The translations under genes and the position numbers were made by a program. Of a DNA stretch of 64,000 nucleotides, positions 29,416 through 38,008 are shown in pieces. Every line of letters begins with the position of its first letter. Within the stretch, counting starts at the first letter, position 1. Origin of the DNA: Thiothrix sp. UBA5583. GTDB lineage: Bacteria > Pseudomonadota > Gammaproteobacteria > Thiotrichales > Thiotrichaceae. The notes below the pieces were generated by a model. The model ran no database searches. It saw only the letters and a program-made list of their open reading frames with translations, and had not been told where the DNA came from. Where the stretch lies: assembly GCA_002425225.1 (NCBI GenBank), contig DILV01000011.1, positions 1-64,000 on the forward strand, read 5' to 3'.

Positions 29416-30805
29416 GCTTGACCGCACGCTCAACCGGCAACTGCGTTCTCTCGGCCTGAGTGCGGAGAGTCCGCCAGACGTTGCCAGTTGGCGTGCCTTG
29501 CTGGCAAAAGTCAGCCAGACTTACGGTGAACACAAACACGGTCACTACTTGCTGGAACGTTCCCTGGACGTTTCCTCGCAGGAAATGTTGGCGCTGAATG
29601 AATCCCTCAAGCTGGAATCGCAGGAAAAAATCCGCGCCCTGCAAAAATCGCAGGAAAAATCACGTTTTCTTGCCAACATGAGCCACGAAATCCGTACCCC
29701 GATGAATGGCGTGTTGGGGATGCTGGACATTCTTGCCCAGACCACACTAGACCCGCAGCAGCGCGAATACCTGAAAACGGCTTACAGTTCCTCGGAAATT
29801 TTGCTGGATGTGATCAATGCCGTGCTGGATTTATCCAAGATCGAGTCAGGCAAACTGGTGCTGGAACGTATCCCGTTCAACCTCTCCAAACTGCTGGATG
29901 ACATGTTGCTGCTGTTCAGTGGTTCTGCCACCAAAAAACACCTGACACTGAACAAACACCTGCCGGATAACCTGCCCCCCTGGTTTTACGGCGACCCGAT
30001 CCGACTCAAGCAAATCTTAGGCAACCTGTTGGGCAATGCGGTGAAATTCACCGACAGCGGTGTTGTCAGCGTACATGCCGACTTGCGCGAAGATCTGCCG
30101 GGTCAAGCACGCATTCGTCTACTGGTCGCTGATACCGGCCCCGGCATAAGCCCTGCCCAACAGGAGGTGTTGTTCAATGCCTTCAGTCAGGCCGATGAAT
30201 CCACCACCCGCTTATATGGTGGCACGGGTTTAGGGCTAACCATTGCCCAGGAACTGGTACACTTGATGGGCGGGCATATCCGCATCAAATCCACTCTTGG
30301 ACAAGGCAGCACTTTCTATTTCGACCTGATGCTCGACAAGCATACAGTGGCAATAGCCACTATTGCGGCAAAACAACCGGCGTTAGCAGACACTAACCAA
30401 CCAATCACGCTCAGCGGACATCTGCTGCTGGTTGAGGACAACACCGTCAATATCAAGGTCGCCAAGGTGATGCTGGACAAACTGGGCTTCACCTTTGACA
30501 TTGCGATGGATGGGCACGCAGCAGTCGATCTGCTGGCAAAAAACCGCTACGACCTGGTGCTGATGGATTGCCAATTGCCTAGCATGGATGGTTACGAAGC
30601 TACCCGCCATTTCCGCCAAATGGAACAGGAACGGAATCAACCCCGTACCCCGGTTGTTGCCCTAACAGCCAACGCAATGCAAGGCGACCGGGAAAGCTGC
30701 TTGCAGGCTGGCATGGATGACTACCTGACCAAGCCGATTGCCTTGTCAATCCTGCGGCAGAAACTGCAACACTGGCTTGCCGCCATACCAAGCGCAACAG
30801 CCTAA
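29408..30805 (+). CDS. Hybrid sensor histidine kinase with receiver domain
   Basis: The product is 465 residues without membrane segments. A coiled-coil N-terminus (residues 50-85) leads into HisKA with His93 in MSHEIRTPMNG. An ATPase domain follows with N-box GNLLGNAVKFTD and G-boxes DTGPGIS and GGTGLGLT. The receiver domain starts near residue 345 with the phospho-acceptor Asp387 in LVLMDCQLPSMDG. It has no sensor domain of its own, which fits signal input from the overlapping FIST protein. No output regulator lies nearby. Confidence 0.94.
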   Translation: MSELDRTLNRQLRSLGLSAESPPDVASWRALLAKVSQTYGEHKHGHYLLERSLDVSSQEMLALNESLKLESQEKIRALQKSQEKSRFLANMSHEIRTPMNGVLGMLDILAQTTLDPQQREYLKTAYSSSEILLDVINAVLDLSKIESGKLVLERIPFNLSKLLDDMLLLFSGSATKKHLTLNKHLPDNLPPWFYGDPIRLKQILGNLLGNAVKFTDSGVVSVHADLREDLPGQARIRLLVADTGPGISPAQQEVLFNAFSQADESTTRLYGGTGLGLTIAQELVHLMGGHIRIKSTLGQGSTFYFDLMLDKHTVAIATIAAKQPALADTNQPITLSGHLLLVEDNTVNIKVAKVMLDKLGFTFDIAMDGHAAVDLLAKNRYDLVLMDCQLPSMDGYEATRHFRQMEQERNQPRTPVVALTANAMQGDRESCLQAGMDDYLTKPIALSILRQKLQHWLAAIPSATA

Positions 30806-32409
30806 TCCGCCTGACCCAACATGGCACTTGCCACTGCTTCGGCAATGCGGATGCCATCCACTCCCGCTGACAAGATGCCACCTGCATACCCTGCACCTTC
30901 ACCTGCCGGATACAAGCCTTGCACATTCAGGCTCTGCAAATTCTGTCCACGGGTGATACGCAACGGTGATGAGGTACGCGTTTCCACCCCGGTCAGCACC
31001 GCGTCATACATGGAAAAGCCCCTGATCTGGCGCTCGAAGGCAGGCAAGGCTTCGCGGATCGCCTCAATCGCATAGCCCGGCAAGCTGGGGGCAAGGTCGG
31101 TCAGATGCACCCCCGGCTGGTAAGACGGCTCCACCGCCCCCAACTGGCTAGACTTGATGCCCTTGATGAAATCACCCACCAGTTGCCCCGGTGCTTCATA
31201 GTTGCCGCCGCCGAGTTCAAACGCACGTGATTCCCACTGGCGTTGGAATTCGATACCCGACAGCGGGTTGCCGGGGTAATCCTCCGGGGTAATACCGACC
31301 ACAATTCCGGCGTTGGCGTTGCGTTCGGCGCGGGAATACTGGCTCATGCCATTAGTCACAACTCGCCCCGGTTCCGAGGTTGCCGCCACCACCTGCCCGC
31401 CGGGACACATGCAGAAGCTGTAGACCGAACGCCCGTTTTTGGCGTGATGCACGATCTTGTAATCTGCCGCCCCCAGCAGCGGATTGCCCGCGTGTTTGCC
31501 AAAACGTGCCTGGTCGATCAGAGTTTGCGGATGTTCGATGCGGAAACCGAGCGAAAACGGCTTGGCTTCCATGAACACCCCGCGCTCGTACAGCATCTGA
31601 AAGGTATCCCGCGCACTGTGCCCCAGGGCGAGGATCAGATGGTCGGTACGGATTTGTTCACCGCTTGCCAGCACTACCCCGCGCAAATGCCCGGCTTCGA
31701 TCAACACATCCGTTACCTGTTGCTGGAAACGGATTTCGCCCCCCAGCGACTCGATGTCGTGGCGAATATTTTCCACCATTTTCACCAGCCGGAACGTGCC
31801 GATATGTGGCTTGCTGACGTAGAGGATTTCTTCCGGCGCACCTGCCTTGACGAATTCGGTCAGTACCTTGCGCCCGTAATGTTTGGGGTCTTTGATCTGG
31901 CTGTAGAGCTTGCCGTCGGAAAACGTGCCTGCTCCACCCTCACCGAATTGCACATTCGATTCGGGATTAAGCTGGTGGTTGCGCCACAACTTCCAGGTAT
32001 CCTTGGTGCGTTCGCGTACCTTTTTGCCACGTTCCAGAATGATCGGGCGCAAACCCATCTGTGCCAGCACCAGCCCCGCCATGATGCCGCAAGGGCCAAA
32101 ACCGACCACCACTGGGCGTTGTTCCAGCGGCTCCTGTACCTGTGCCACAAAACGGTAGCTGGTATCGGGGGCAGGATTGACATGCTGATCCTTGGCAAAC
32201 CTTGCCAGAACCCCGGATTCCTCGGTGAGCGTAGCGTCAATGGTATAAACCAGCACGATGGCATCACGCTTGCGGGCATCATAACCACGTTTGAATACCG
32301 TAAAATCCAGCAAGTCGGCAGCAGCAATGCCCAGACGCTCAACAATCGCGGCAGGCAAAGCGGTATCGGGGTGTTCCAGCGGCAAGCGCAGTTCAGTGAT
32401 GCGTATCAT
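30802..32409 (-). CDS. FAD-dependent dehydrogenase (NAD(P)/FAD oxidoreductase)
   Basis: The product is 535 residues from the ATG at 32409. The start MIRITELRLPLEH and the dinucleotide fold VVVGFGPCGIMAGLVLAQMG (about residues 98-117) fit the large family of uncharacterised FAD dehydrogenases close to HI0933-like and electron-transfer flavoprotein dehydrogenases. FGEGGAGTFSDGKLYSQIKD and LYPAGEGAGYAGGI are family hallmarks. The substrate is unknown. Its stop overlaps that of the convergent kinase gene. Confidence 0.85.
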   Translation of the reverse strand: MIRITELRLPLEHPDTALPAAIVERLGIAAADLLDFTVFKRGYDARKRDAIVLVYTIDATLTEESGVLARFAKDQHVNPAPDTSYRFVAQVQEPLEQRPVVVGFGPCGIMAGLVLAQMGLRPIILERGKKVRERTKDTWKLWRNHQLNPESNVQFGEGGAGTFSDGKLYSQIKDPKHYGRKVLTEFVKAGAPEEILYVSKPHIGTFRLVKMVENIRHDIESLGGEIRFQQQVTDVLIEAGHLRGVVLASGEQIRTDHLILALGHSARDTFQMLYERGVFMEAKPFSLGFRIEHPQTLIDQARFGKHAGNPLLGAADYKIVHHAKNGRSVYSFCMCPGGQVVAATSEPGRVVTNGMSQYSRAERNANAGIVVGITPEDYPGNPLSGIEFQRQWESRAFELGGGNYEAPGQLVGDFIKGIKSSQLGAVEPSYQPGVHLTDLAPSLPGYAIEAIREALPAFERQIRGFSMYDAVLTGVETRTSSPLRITRGQNLQSLNVQGLYPAGEGAGYAGGILSAGVDGIRIAEAVASAMLGQAD

Positions 32410-32460
32410 GGGGCTGTGTTTCGTGAATTCGGCAAAAGCGGAATTATACACATACACGGC

Positions 32461-33285
32461 TCACCTAGACTGGTAGCCCTTCACAAAATAATCCAGCGGT
32501 TTAAAATCGACCACGCAACGCATAGCAGGAAGCCATTCACCGAGATGCTCAATGGTAAACAGGCGGCCTTCATGCGACTGGTTTTCCACACCATCATGAA
32601 ACAGCACCACCCCGCCCTTTTGCCGTGAACACACCTGAGTCAGCACATTCTGCAAAATCTTGTCGCCCTGTTGGTTCTTTTCATCCCAGTCGAACGCCGA
32701 CAACTGCCAGTCCACATGCTGGAAGCCAGCCTCTTGCAATGCCTGCATCACGTGCCCGGTTTGCTGGCGGTTAAACCAGCCATCCCCATAAGGCAGACGA
32801 AACAGCGGCGGTTGGGTGGTAAAAAACGGCTCCAGCAAGCGTTTCGATGCCAGAAAATCACGCTGCATCCTGTCGGGAGCCACCCCGGAATAGCGCAAAT
32901 GCCGGTAGGAATGCGAACCGATCATGTGCCCCATCTGTTTGGTCTTGCCGAGGATTTCGCGCCGAGTCTGGCACTCGCGGTAGGCCGTGCAATCCTTGCC
33001 ATCGCTTGCTGGGTCAGCCTGTTGGCATTGTTGTAGCACCGTCTCGCAGTCGATTTTTTCGGCAATAATGAAAAAGGTCGCCGGAACCTGTTCACGTTGC
33101 AAGACCTCCAGCACACTGGCGGTCTGCAAAGCCGGGCCATCGTCAAAGCTCAGGTGCAGGGGATATTTTTCATTGGCGGGGCAGTTGTACTGCGCCCGGA
33201 TTGCGGCACAATCCACTGCCATTGCCGTACCCATACTGGCTGATATTGTCACGCTTACCAACAGGCGCATCCATCCTGATTTCAT
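32461..33285 (-). CDS. Exported polysaccharide deacetylase (NodB-type)
   Basis: The product is about 274 residues from the ATG at 33285, which has AAGGAGA upstream. A signal peptide ends near MGTAMA. The NodB motifs are LSFDDGP (metal and catalytic Asp), SHSYRHLR (zinc histidines) and FRLPYGDG. A Cys/Gln-rich insert lies between motifs 1 and 2. It probably removes acetyl groups from an extracellular or cell-wall glycan; the substrate is unknown. Confidence 0.88.
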   Translation of the reverse strand: MKSGWMRLLVSVTISASMGTAMAVDCAAIRAQYNCPANEKYPLHLSFDDGPALQTASVLEVLQREQVPATFFIIAEKIDCETVLQQCQQADPASDGKDCTAYRECQTRREILGKTKQMGHMIGSHSYRHLRYSGVAPDRMQRDFLASKRLLEPFFTTQPPLFRLPYGDGWFNRQQTGHVMQALQEAGFQHVDWQLSAFDWDEKNQQGDKILQNVLTQVCSRQKGGVVLFHDGVENQSHEGRLFTIEHLGEWLPAMRCVVDFKPLDYFVKGYQSR

Positions 33286-33388
33286 GCTGTGTCTCCTTAC
33301 CCAGACTGTTGCCTGCAACAATATAACGATTTCCTGCGGTCATCCATAAAATGCTAGTATCTGTGGCTTTGCCACAAGCTGAAACCCC

Positions 33389-35509
33389 ATGCTCAACCGC
33401 GACCAACTCAACAATCTGGCAGGCGACATCTGGAAATCGGCGGAACGCCTGCGCGGCAAGTTTAAAGCCTACGAATATCAGGGCGTGGTGTTGCCCATCA
33501 TCCTGTTGCGGCGCATTGAGTGTGTGCTGATCGCTATGCGTGAGGCCAAACGGCAGGAACTACTGACCAATGTTCCGGCACTGGCAGATGACCCTACCAA
33601 GCTGCAAACCATGCTCAAGGAGCTGGAAAAGTTGTTCCCCTTCCACAACCGGACTGACTGGACATTGGCGAAGCTGTGCGAAGAAGACCACAGCTTGCTG
33701 GAAGGCAATTTCCGCGCCTATATTTCCGGCTTTTCCGACAATGTGCAGGACATTCTGGAGCATTTCGACTATCGCGCCACCATCGGCAAGATGAAGAAAA
33801 ACGCCAGTCTGGTGCCGATCCTCAAACAATACGCCCATGCCGACCTTGCCCCGGAGACGCTTTCCAATCTGGAAATGGGTTATGTGTATGAGGAATTGCT
33901 GCGGCGCTTCTCGGAGCAAAGCGGTGAGGAGGCAGGTGAACATTTCACCCCGCGTGAAGTGATCCGCCTGATGGTGGAATTGCTGGATGTGCAGACCCAC
34001 GGGCAAAACATCAAGATTTATGACCCGGCTTGTGGGACGGGCGGGATGCTGTCGGTCGCCAAGGAACATGTGCTCGACAAGATCGACGATCTGGCGCAGC
34101 GGGAGGAAACCGGCAAGCTGATCATCCTGCACGGGCAGGAACTCCAGCCGCAGAACTACGCCATCTGCAAGGCCGACATGCTGTTGAAGGGCGAGCAGAA
34201 AGCGCAAATCCGTCAGGGCAATTCGCTGATCCCGCATATCAACAGCCCCGGTGCGGAACCGGGCGACCAGTTGATGGGGGCGGAACACCAGTTTGATTAC
34301 ATGCTCTCCAACCCGCCATTCGGGGTAACGTGGGGCGGCAAGGATGGCTACGAAACCGAAGCCCGCAAGTTGCAGAAAACCCGCTACAAGGCGGGGATGC
34401 CGCGCACCAATGACGGCGCGTTGCTGTTCCTGCAAACCATGCTGGCAAAGATGAAACCGGCCGATAAAGGCGGCACTCGTATTGCCATCATCTTCAACGG
34501 TTCGCCGCTCTCCAATGGCGATTGCGGGTCTGGGGAAAGCGAAATCCGCCGCTGGATGCTGGAAAACGACTGGCTGGAGGCGATTGTGATGTTGCCCAAC
34601 CAGTTGTTTTACAACACTTCGCTGTATACCTACGTGTGGGTGCTGACTAACAACAAGCCAGCCGGACACAAGGGCAAGGTGATGCTGATTGATGCGCGGG
34701 AACAGTTCGAGAAAGAACCGAAATCGTTCGGCAACAAGCGCAACCGCATTACTGACACGCACCGCCTGTGGGTGGAGAAACGTTACCGCGCCGACTGGGA
34801 CAGCATCAACGACCAGCAGGTGAAGGTGTTCCGCACAACCGATTTTGCCTACCACAAGGTAGCCGTGGTGTTTTGGCAGACGGATGAAAATGATCAGCCT
34901 GCCGTTGTTACCGAGCCTTATGAGAAGGTGTTTTCGGCGGCCAATATCAAGAAAGAGCAGGCGTTTTACAACTCTGACATCGGGTTTCGCATCCGGCTGA
35001 CGCATGGGGAAACGGTGCGGGAGATTGCGTTTACGCTGCCGCCCAGTGGCAATTTCGCCACTTTGTATGAAAAGCAGGTCAAGGCGGCATTTGCGGATGA
35101 AATCAAGATGCTGACAGAGGCGGCTGCGCCGCCAATCCCCCCTTCCCCGACCCTTCCCCCGCAAGGGGGGCAGGGAGAGAAGAAAGAGATGGATGCGCGG
35201 GAGTTCAACAAGCTGGTGAAAGCGTTTATCGACTCGCTGGCGGTGGAAGTGGAGTGGACGCATCGGCACTACATCAAGGATGACGAATACATCCCCTACG
35301 GTGAGGACATTGCCGCGTTTTTGCAGCGCGAAATCAGGAAACCGATCATCCGTTGGGAAGACAGCCCGCAGCTTGGCTATGAAATCCTGCCCAACAAATA
35401 CTTCTACCAGTACCAGCCGCCCAAAGCGGCGGACGCACTCCTTGCCGAATTTTGGCAACTCGAATCCCAAGCCGAATCCATCCTGCAATCACTGGAGCGC
35501 AGCCGTTGA
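33389..35509 (+). CDS. hsdM: Type I restriction-modification DNA methyltransferase subunit M
   Basis: The product is 706 residues. An N-terminal HsdM helical domain is followed by the adenine methyltransferase fold with the SAM motif DPACGTGG at residue 212 and the catalytic NPPF at residue 308. HsdM methylates the site specified by HsdS and forms the restriction complex with HsdR. At 35137-35183 a short GC-rich repeat is translated in frame as PPIPPSPTLPPQGGQGEK, between the catalytic part and the C-terminal region. The start overlaps no other gene and has a weak ribosome site. Confidence 0.96.
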   Translation: MLNRDQLNNLAGDIWKSAERLRGKFKAYEYQGVVLPIILLRRIECVLIAMREAKRQELLTNVPALADDPTKLQTMLKELEKLFPFHNRTDWTLAKLCEEDHSLLEGNFRAYISGFSDNVQDILEHFDYRATIGKMKKNASLVPILKQYAHADLAPETLSNLEMGYVYEELLRRFSEQSGEEAGEHFTPREVIRLMVELLDVQTHGQNIKIYDPACGTGGMLSVAKEHVLDKIDDLAQREETGKLIILHGQELQPQNYAICKADMLLKGEQKAQIRQGNSLIPHINSPGAEPGDQLMGAEHQFDYMLSNPPFGVTWGGKDGYETEARKLQKTRYKAGMPRTNDGALLFLQTMLAKMKPADKGGTRIAIIFNGSPLSNGDCGSGESEIRRWMLENDWLEAIVMLPNQLFYNTSLYTYVWVLTNNKPAGHKGKVMLIDAREQFEKEPKSFGNKRNRITDTHRLWVEKRYRADWDSINDQQVKVFRTTDFAYHKVAVVFWQTDENDQPAVVTEPYEKVFSAANIKKEQAFYNSDIGFRIRLTHGETVREIAFTLPPSGNFATLYEKQVKAAFADEIKMLTEAAAPPIPPSPTLPPQGGQGEKKEMDAREFNKLVKAFIDSLAVEVEWTHRHYIKDDEYIPYGEDIAAFLQREIRKPIIRWEDSPQLGYEILPNKYFYQYQPPKAADALLAEFWQLESQAESILQSLERSR
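35137..35183. repeat. Short GC-rich repeat, copy S1, in hsdM coding sequence
   Basis: The core is CCCCCTTCCCCGACCCTTCC followed by CCCGCAAGGGGGG. The reverse complement matches the element at 37.27 kb almost base for base (CCCCTTGCGGGGGAAGGG, then GGGGA and GGGGGGA). It keeps the hsdM frame open. It belongs to a different, shorter family than the 110-nt palindromes. Confidence 0.75.
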
Positions 35510-36804
35510 TGGAACTTGATAATCAGTGGATTGGAAATGCCCCAGCAAGTTGGGAAAAAGTTCGTTTGAAAGACGTGGCATTTTTTTCACCAAGCTACTC
35601 GGCAGAAACACCCAATACAAATGAAATTTGCACTGTTATTCCAATGGAAGCTGTTTCTGAACAAGGGCAAGTACATGACTCAGAGCAACGACCCTATGAA
35701 ACCATCAGTAGCGGACTGACCCTTTTCGAGGTGGGCGATGTCATTTTCGCTAAAATTACGCCCTGCATGGAAAACGGTAAGGGCGCATTTATCGCAAGTT
35801 TGCCTACTCGTTATGCTTTTGGTAGTACCGAATTTCACGTCATGCGCCCTTTCCACAAAATTGATGGGCGGTTTCTGTACTACTACACATTTAACCCAAC
35901 GTACAGAAAGTACGCTGAGGTCAACATGGTGGGAGCCGCAGGACAAAAACGTGTTTCCACCAGATTCCTGAAATACACTCCCCTATATTTGCCTGATGTG
36001 GAGGAGCAGCGGCGGATTGCGGGGTATCTGGATCAGCAGTGCGCAGCGATTGACGGGGCGATTGCGGTCAAGCAGCAGCAACTGGAGAAATTGGAACAGA
36101 TTCGCAGATCAGTGATTTATAGGGCTGTTACCAAAGGTTTAGACGATACTGCTGTCATGCAAGAAACCCATATCGACTGGATTGGCAAGGTTCCTGCACA
36201 TTGGCAAGCGAGCAGAATCAAAAATGTAGCTGAACTTTCGCCTCGATTTTCAGGTGAGAAACCGTCTGCAAACGAGGAATATGCAGTTGTTCCAATGGAA
36301 GATGTATCCGACGATGGACAAATTTCAATCAAACAAATCAAGTCTTTCAATGATATATCAAGCGGCCTGACGTATTTTGAAAACGGTGACGTTATCTTTG
36401 CCAAGATAACTCCCTGCATGGAAAACGGTAAAGGTGCATTTGTCACCAGCCTACCTACTCGCTACGCGTTCGGCAGTACTGAATTTCATGTGCTACGTCC
36501 AAATCGCGTTAATGGAGAGTTTCTGTACTACTACACCTACAACACATCCTTCCGTGACTATGCAGAAGTCAACATGGTGGGCGCAGCAGGGCAAAAACGG
36601 GTTTCCAGCACATTCTTGAAAACAACGCCCATTTATCTGCCATCCACTGAGGAGCAGGCACAGATCGTGGCATGGGTAAAAGCCGAACTCGACAAAATCC
36701 AGCAGGCGCGTGCCGTGGTCAGCCGTCAGGTGGAAGTGCTGGCGGAGTACAAAAAGTCGTTGATTCATGAGTGCGTGACGGGGAAACGGCGGGTTGTGGT
36801 ATAG
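35509..36804 (+). CDS. hsdS: Type I restriction-modification specificity subunit S
   Basis: The product is 431 residues from the ATG at 35509, which overlaps the hsdM stop as TGATG. Two target-recognition domains (about 1-170 and 215-385) are each followed by a conserved helix (EEQRRIAGYLDQQ and EEQAQIVAWVKAEL). The two domains share long identical stretches such as GDVIFAKITPCMENGKGAF, so both half-sites should be the same or similar. HsdS decides the DNA site for HsdM and HsdR. The gene is less GC-rich than hsdM, a common sign of horizontal exchange of hsdS. Confidence 0.95.
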   Translation: MELDNQWIGNAPASWEKVRLKDVAFFSPSYSAETPNTNEICTVIPMEAVSEQGQVHDSEQRPYETISSGLTLFEVGDVIFAKITPCMENGKGAFIASLPTRYAFGSTEFHVMRPFHKIDGRFLYYYTFNPTYRKYAEVNMVGAAGQKRVSTRFLKYTPLYLPDVEEQRRIAGYLDQQCAAIDGAIAVKQQQLEKLEQIRRSVIYRAVTKGLDDTAVMQETHIDWIGKVPAHWQASRIKNVAELSPRFSGEKPSANEEYAVVPMEDVSDDGQISIKQIKSFNDISSGLTYFENGDVIFAKITPCMENGKGAFVTSLPTRYAFGSTEFHVLRPNRVNGEFLYYYTYNTSFRDYAEVNMVGAAGQKRVSSTFLKTTPIYLPSTEEQAQIVAWVKAELDKIQQARAVVSRQVEVLAEYKKSLIHECVTGKRRVVV

Positions 36805-36836
36805 TCAGAAACAAGCAAAAGCCGTGAGGAATCACA

Positions 36837-37091
36837 ATGTCAAATGCCATACACGTAGAGTACCCACCCCATTTCCCGGATGCGCTGCAAACCACGCCGG
36901 AGGCATTCGTGCAGGAAGCCCGCATGGCTATGGCGGTAAAGCTGTTTGAAATGAAGCGTCTGTCTTCCGGCATGGCGGCTCAGTTGGCTGGTATAGATCG
37001 TGTGACATTCCTGCTCAACCTGCACCGCTACGGCGTACCTATGCTAGATTTGTCAACGGATGAACTGGAAGCCGACCTAGCCAATGCTTGA
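36837..37091 (+). CDS. UPF0175 family antitoxin
   Basis: The product is 84 residues. KLFEMKRLSSGMAAQLAGIDRVTFLLNLHRYGVPMLD is the characteristic UPF0175 helix-turn-helix-like segment, and the acidic end is LSTDELEADLANA. These proteins pair with PIN-type (DUF3368) toxins. The next gene overlaps it by 8 nt and is the start of such a toxin. It lies between hsdS and hsdR. Confidence 0.88.
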   Translation: MSNAIHVEYPPHFPDALQTTPEAFVQEARMAMAVKLFEMKRLSSGMAAQLAGIDRVTFLLNLHRYGVPMLDLSTDELEADLANA

Positions 37092-37266
37092 CAAAAAAAC
37101 CATCGTTATCAACACCAGCCCACTCATTTCACTGGTGGCTGCATGGGGAACACTAGAACCATTACGCGCCCTCTATGATACCGTTTGGGTTCCTTTGGAA
37201 GTTACGGAAGAAATTTACCAGGGAGGTGATAACAACTTTGCGATCCCCGAATTCGCAACAGCCAAT
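37084..37266 (+). pseudogene. PIN-domain (DUF3368-like) toxin, truncated
   Basis: The first 60 or so residues (TIVINTSPLISLVAAWGTLE, VWVPLEVTEEIYQGG) are the N-terminal part of a PIN RNase toxin, including the first metal-binding aspartate position occupied by Asn-Thr-Ser in this family. From 37267 the frame runs into a short GC-rich repeat and then antisense through the end of the Uma2 gene, giving a foreign tail to 37431. The other PIN acidic residues are missing, so the toxin should be inactive and the upstream antitoxin is probably orphaned. Confidence 0.8.
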
Positions 37267-37267
37267 T

Positions 37268-37314
37268 TCCGCCCCCTTCACCCCTTGCGGGGGAAGGGCT
37301 GGGGATGGGGGGAA
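37268..37314. repeat. Short GC-rich repeat, copy S2, at the PIN toxin breakpoint
   Basis: The core is CCCCTTGCGGGGGAAGGG then CTGGGGATGGGGGGA. It is the inverse of copy S1 in hsdM. It sits exactly where the PIN coding sequence ends and 14 nt from the stop of the opposite-strand Uma2 gene, suggesting a deletion or insertion event at this element. Confidence 0.75.
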
Positions 37315-37327
37315 GTTCGGAGAACAG

Positions 37328-37876
37328 CTATTCATACATTTCCGCAAGAGAAAGCTCAGCGCCCAATGCTTCCAGCACCACAACATCTGTCAGTTCTGAA
37401 TAGACTTTCAGCAACCACTCATCCCGCTTGATACGGTGAAAATGTTCAACCAGCACGGATTCAGGGTCAACCAGCAGATAATCCTGCAAACCGGGAATAG
37501 AGCGGTAATGGGTAAACTTGCCGCTGCGGTCATAATCGCGGGTGCTGGGTGACAGGACTTCAATCACCACTACCGGATTCAGCAGCGTTGTCTGGTTATC
37601 AGTCAGTTCAGGTTGCCCACAATACACCGACACATCCGGGTAAGTATCAAGCCCTGACGGGGTGTGTATCCGCATGTCACTGTTCATCGGCTGGCAGGGT
37701 TTGCCACGCAGAAACTGGCGCAAGCTGGCAAACAGGTTGCCTGCCACACGGGCGTGGTTAAATGTTCCGCCTGCCATCGCGTATACCTGCCCCTGAAAAA
37801 ACTCATGTTTGTCATTTCCCTGAGCTTCCATCAGCAGATATTCATCCCGGCTGGTTTTAGCCTGTACCTGAGGCAT
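37328..37876 (-). CDS. Uma2 family endonuclease-like protein
   Basis: The product is about 182 residues. SPSTRDYDRSGKFTHYRSIP and YLLVDPE are typical of the Uma2 (DUF820) PD-(D/E)XK family, with VSVYCG and VVIEVLS carrying the acidic and strand positions. Members are often numerous in cyanobacteria and in filamentous bacteria; a true nuclease role is unproven. Three ATG codons follow GGAGG (37882, 37879 and 37876); the last has the best spacing. It is the only minus-strand gene within the hsd block. Confidence 0.88.
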   Translation of the reverse strand: MPQVQAKTSRDEYLLMEAQGNDKHEFFQGQVYAMAGGTFNHARVAGNLFASLRQFLRGKPCQPMNSDMRIHTPSGLDTYPDVSVYCGQPELTDNQTTLLNPVVVIEVLSPSTRDYDRSGKFTHYRSIPGLQDYLLVDPESVLVEHFHRIKRDEWLLKVYSELTDVVVLEALGAELSLAEMYE

Positions 37877-38008
37877 CATCATTCTCCTCCCAAACAACTG
37901 CCCTGACAGTGTATTGCATTTGCCGGATATTACCAGACAAGTAGAGATAACAGGCAGGCCGTGATACATTCATCATCAAGCCAATCCATTGATCCAGAAG
38001 CCTGCTGA

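Noticed and set aside
32410..32457. Longer N-terminus of the FAD-dependent dehydrogenase
   Set aside because: The first 16 codons have no match to the family start MIRITELRLPLEH and no better ribosome site.
33560..35488. A 642-codon open frame antisense to hsdM
   Set aside because: It mirrors the codon bias of hsdM, shows no family motif, and hsdM has all expected motifs.
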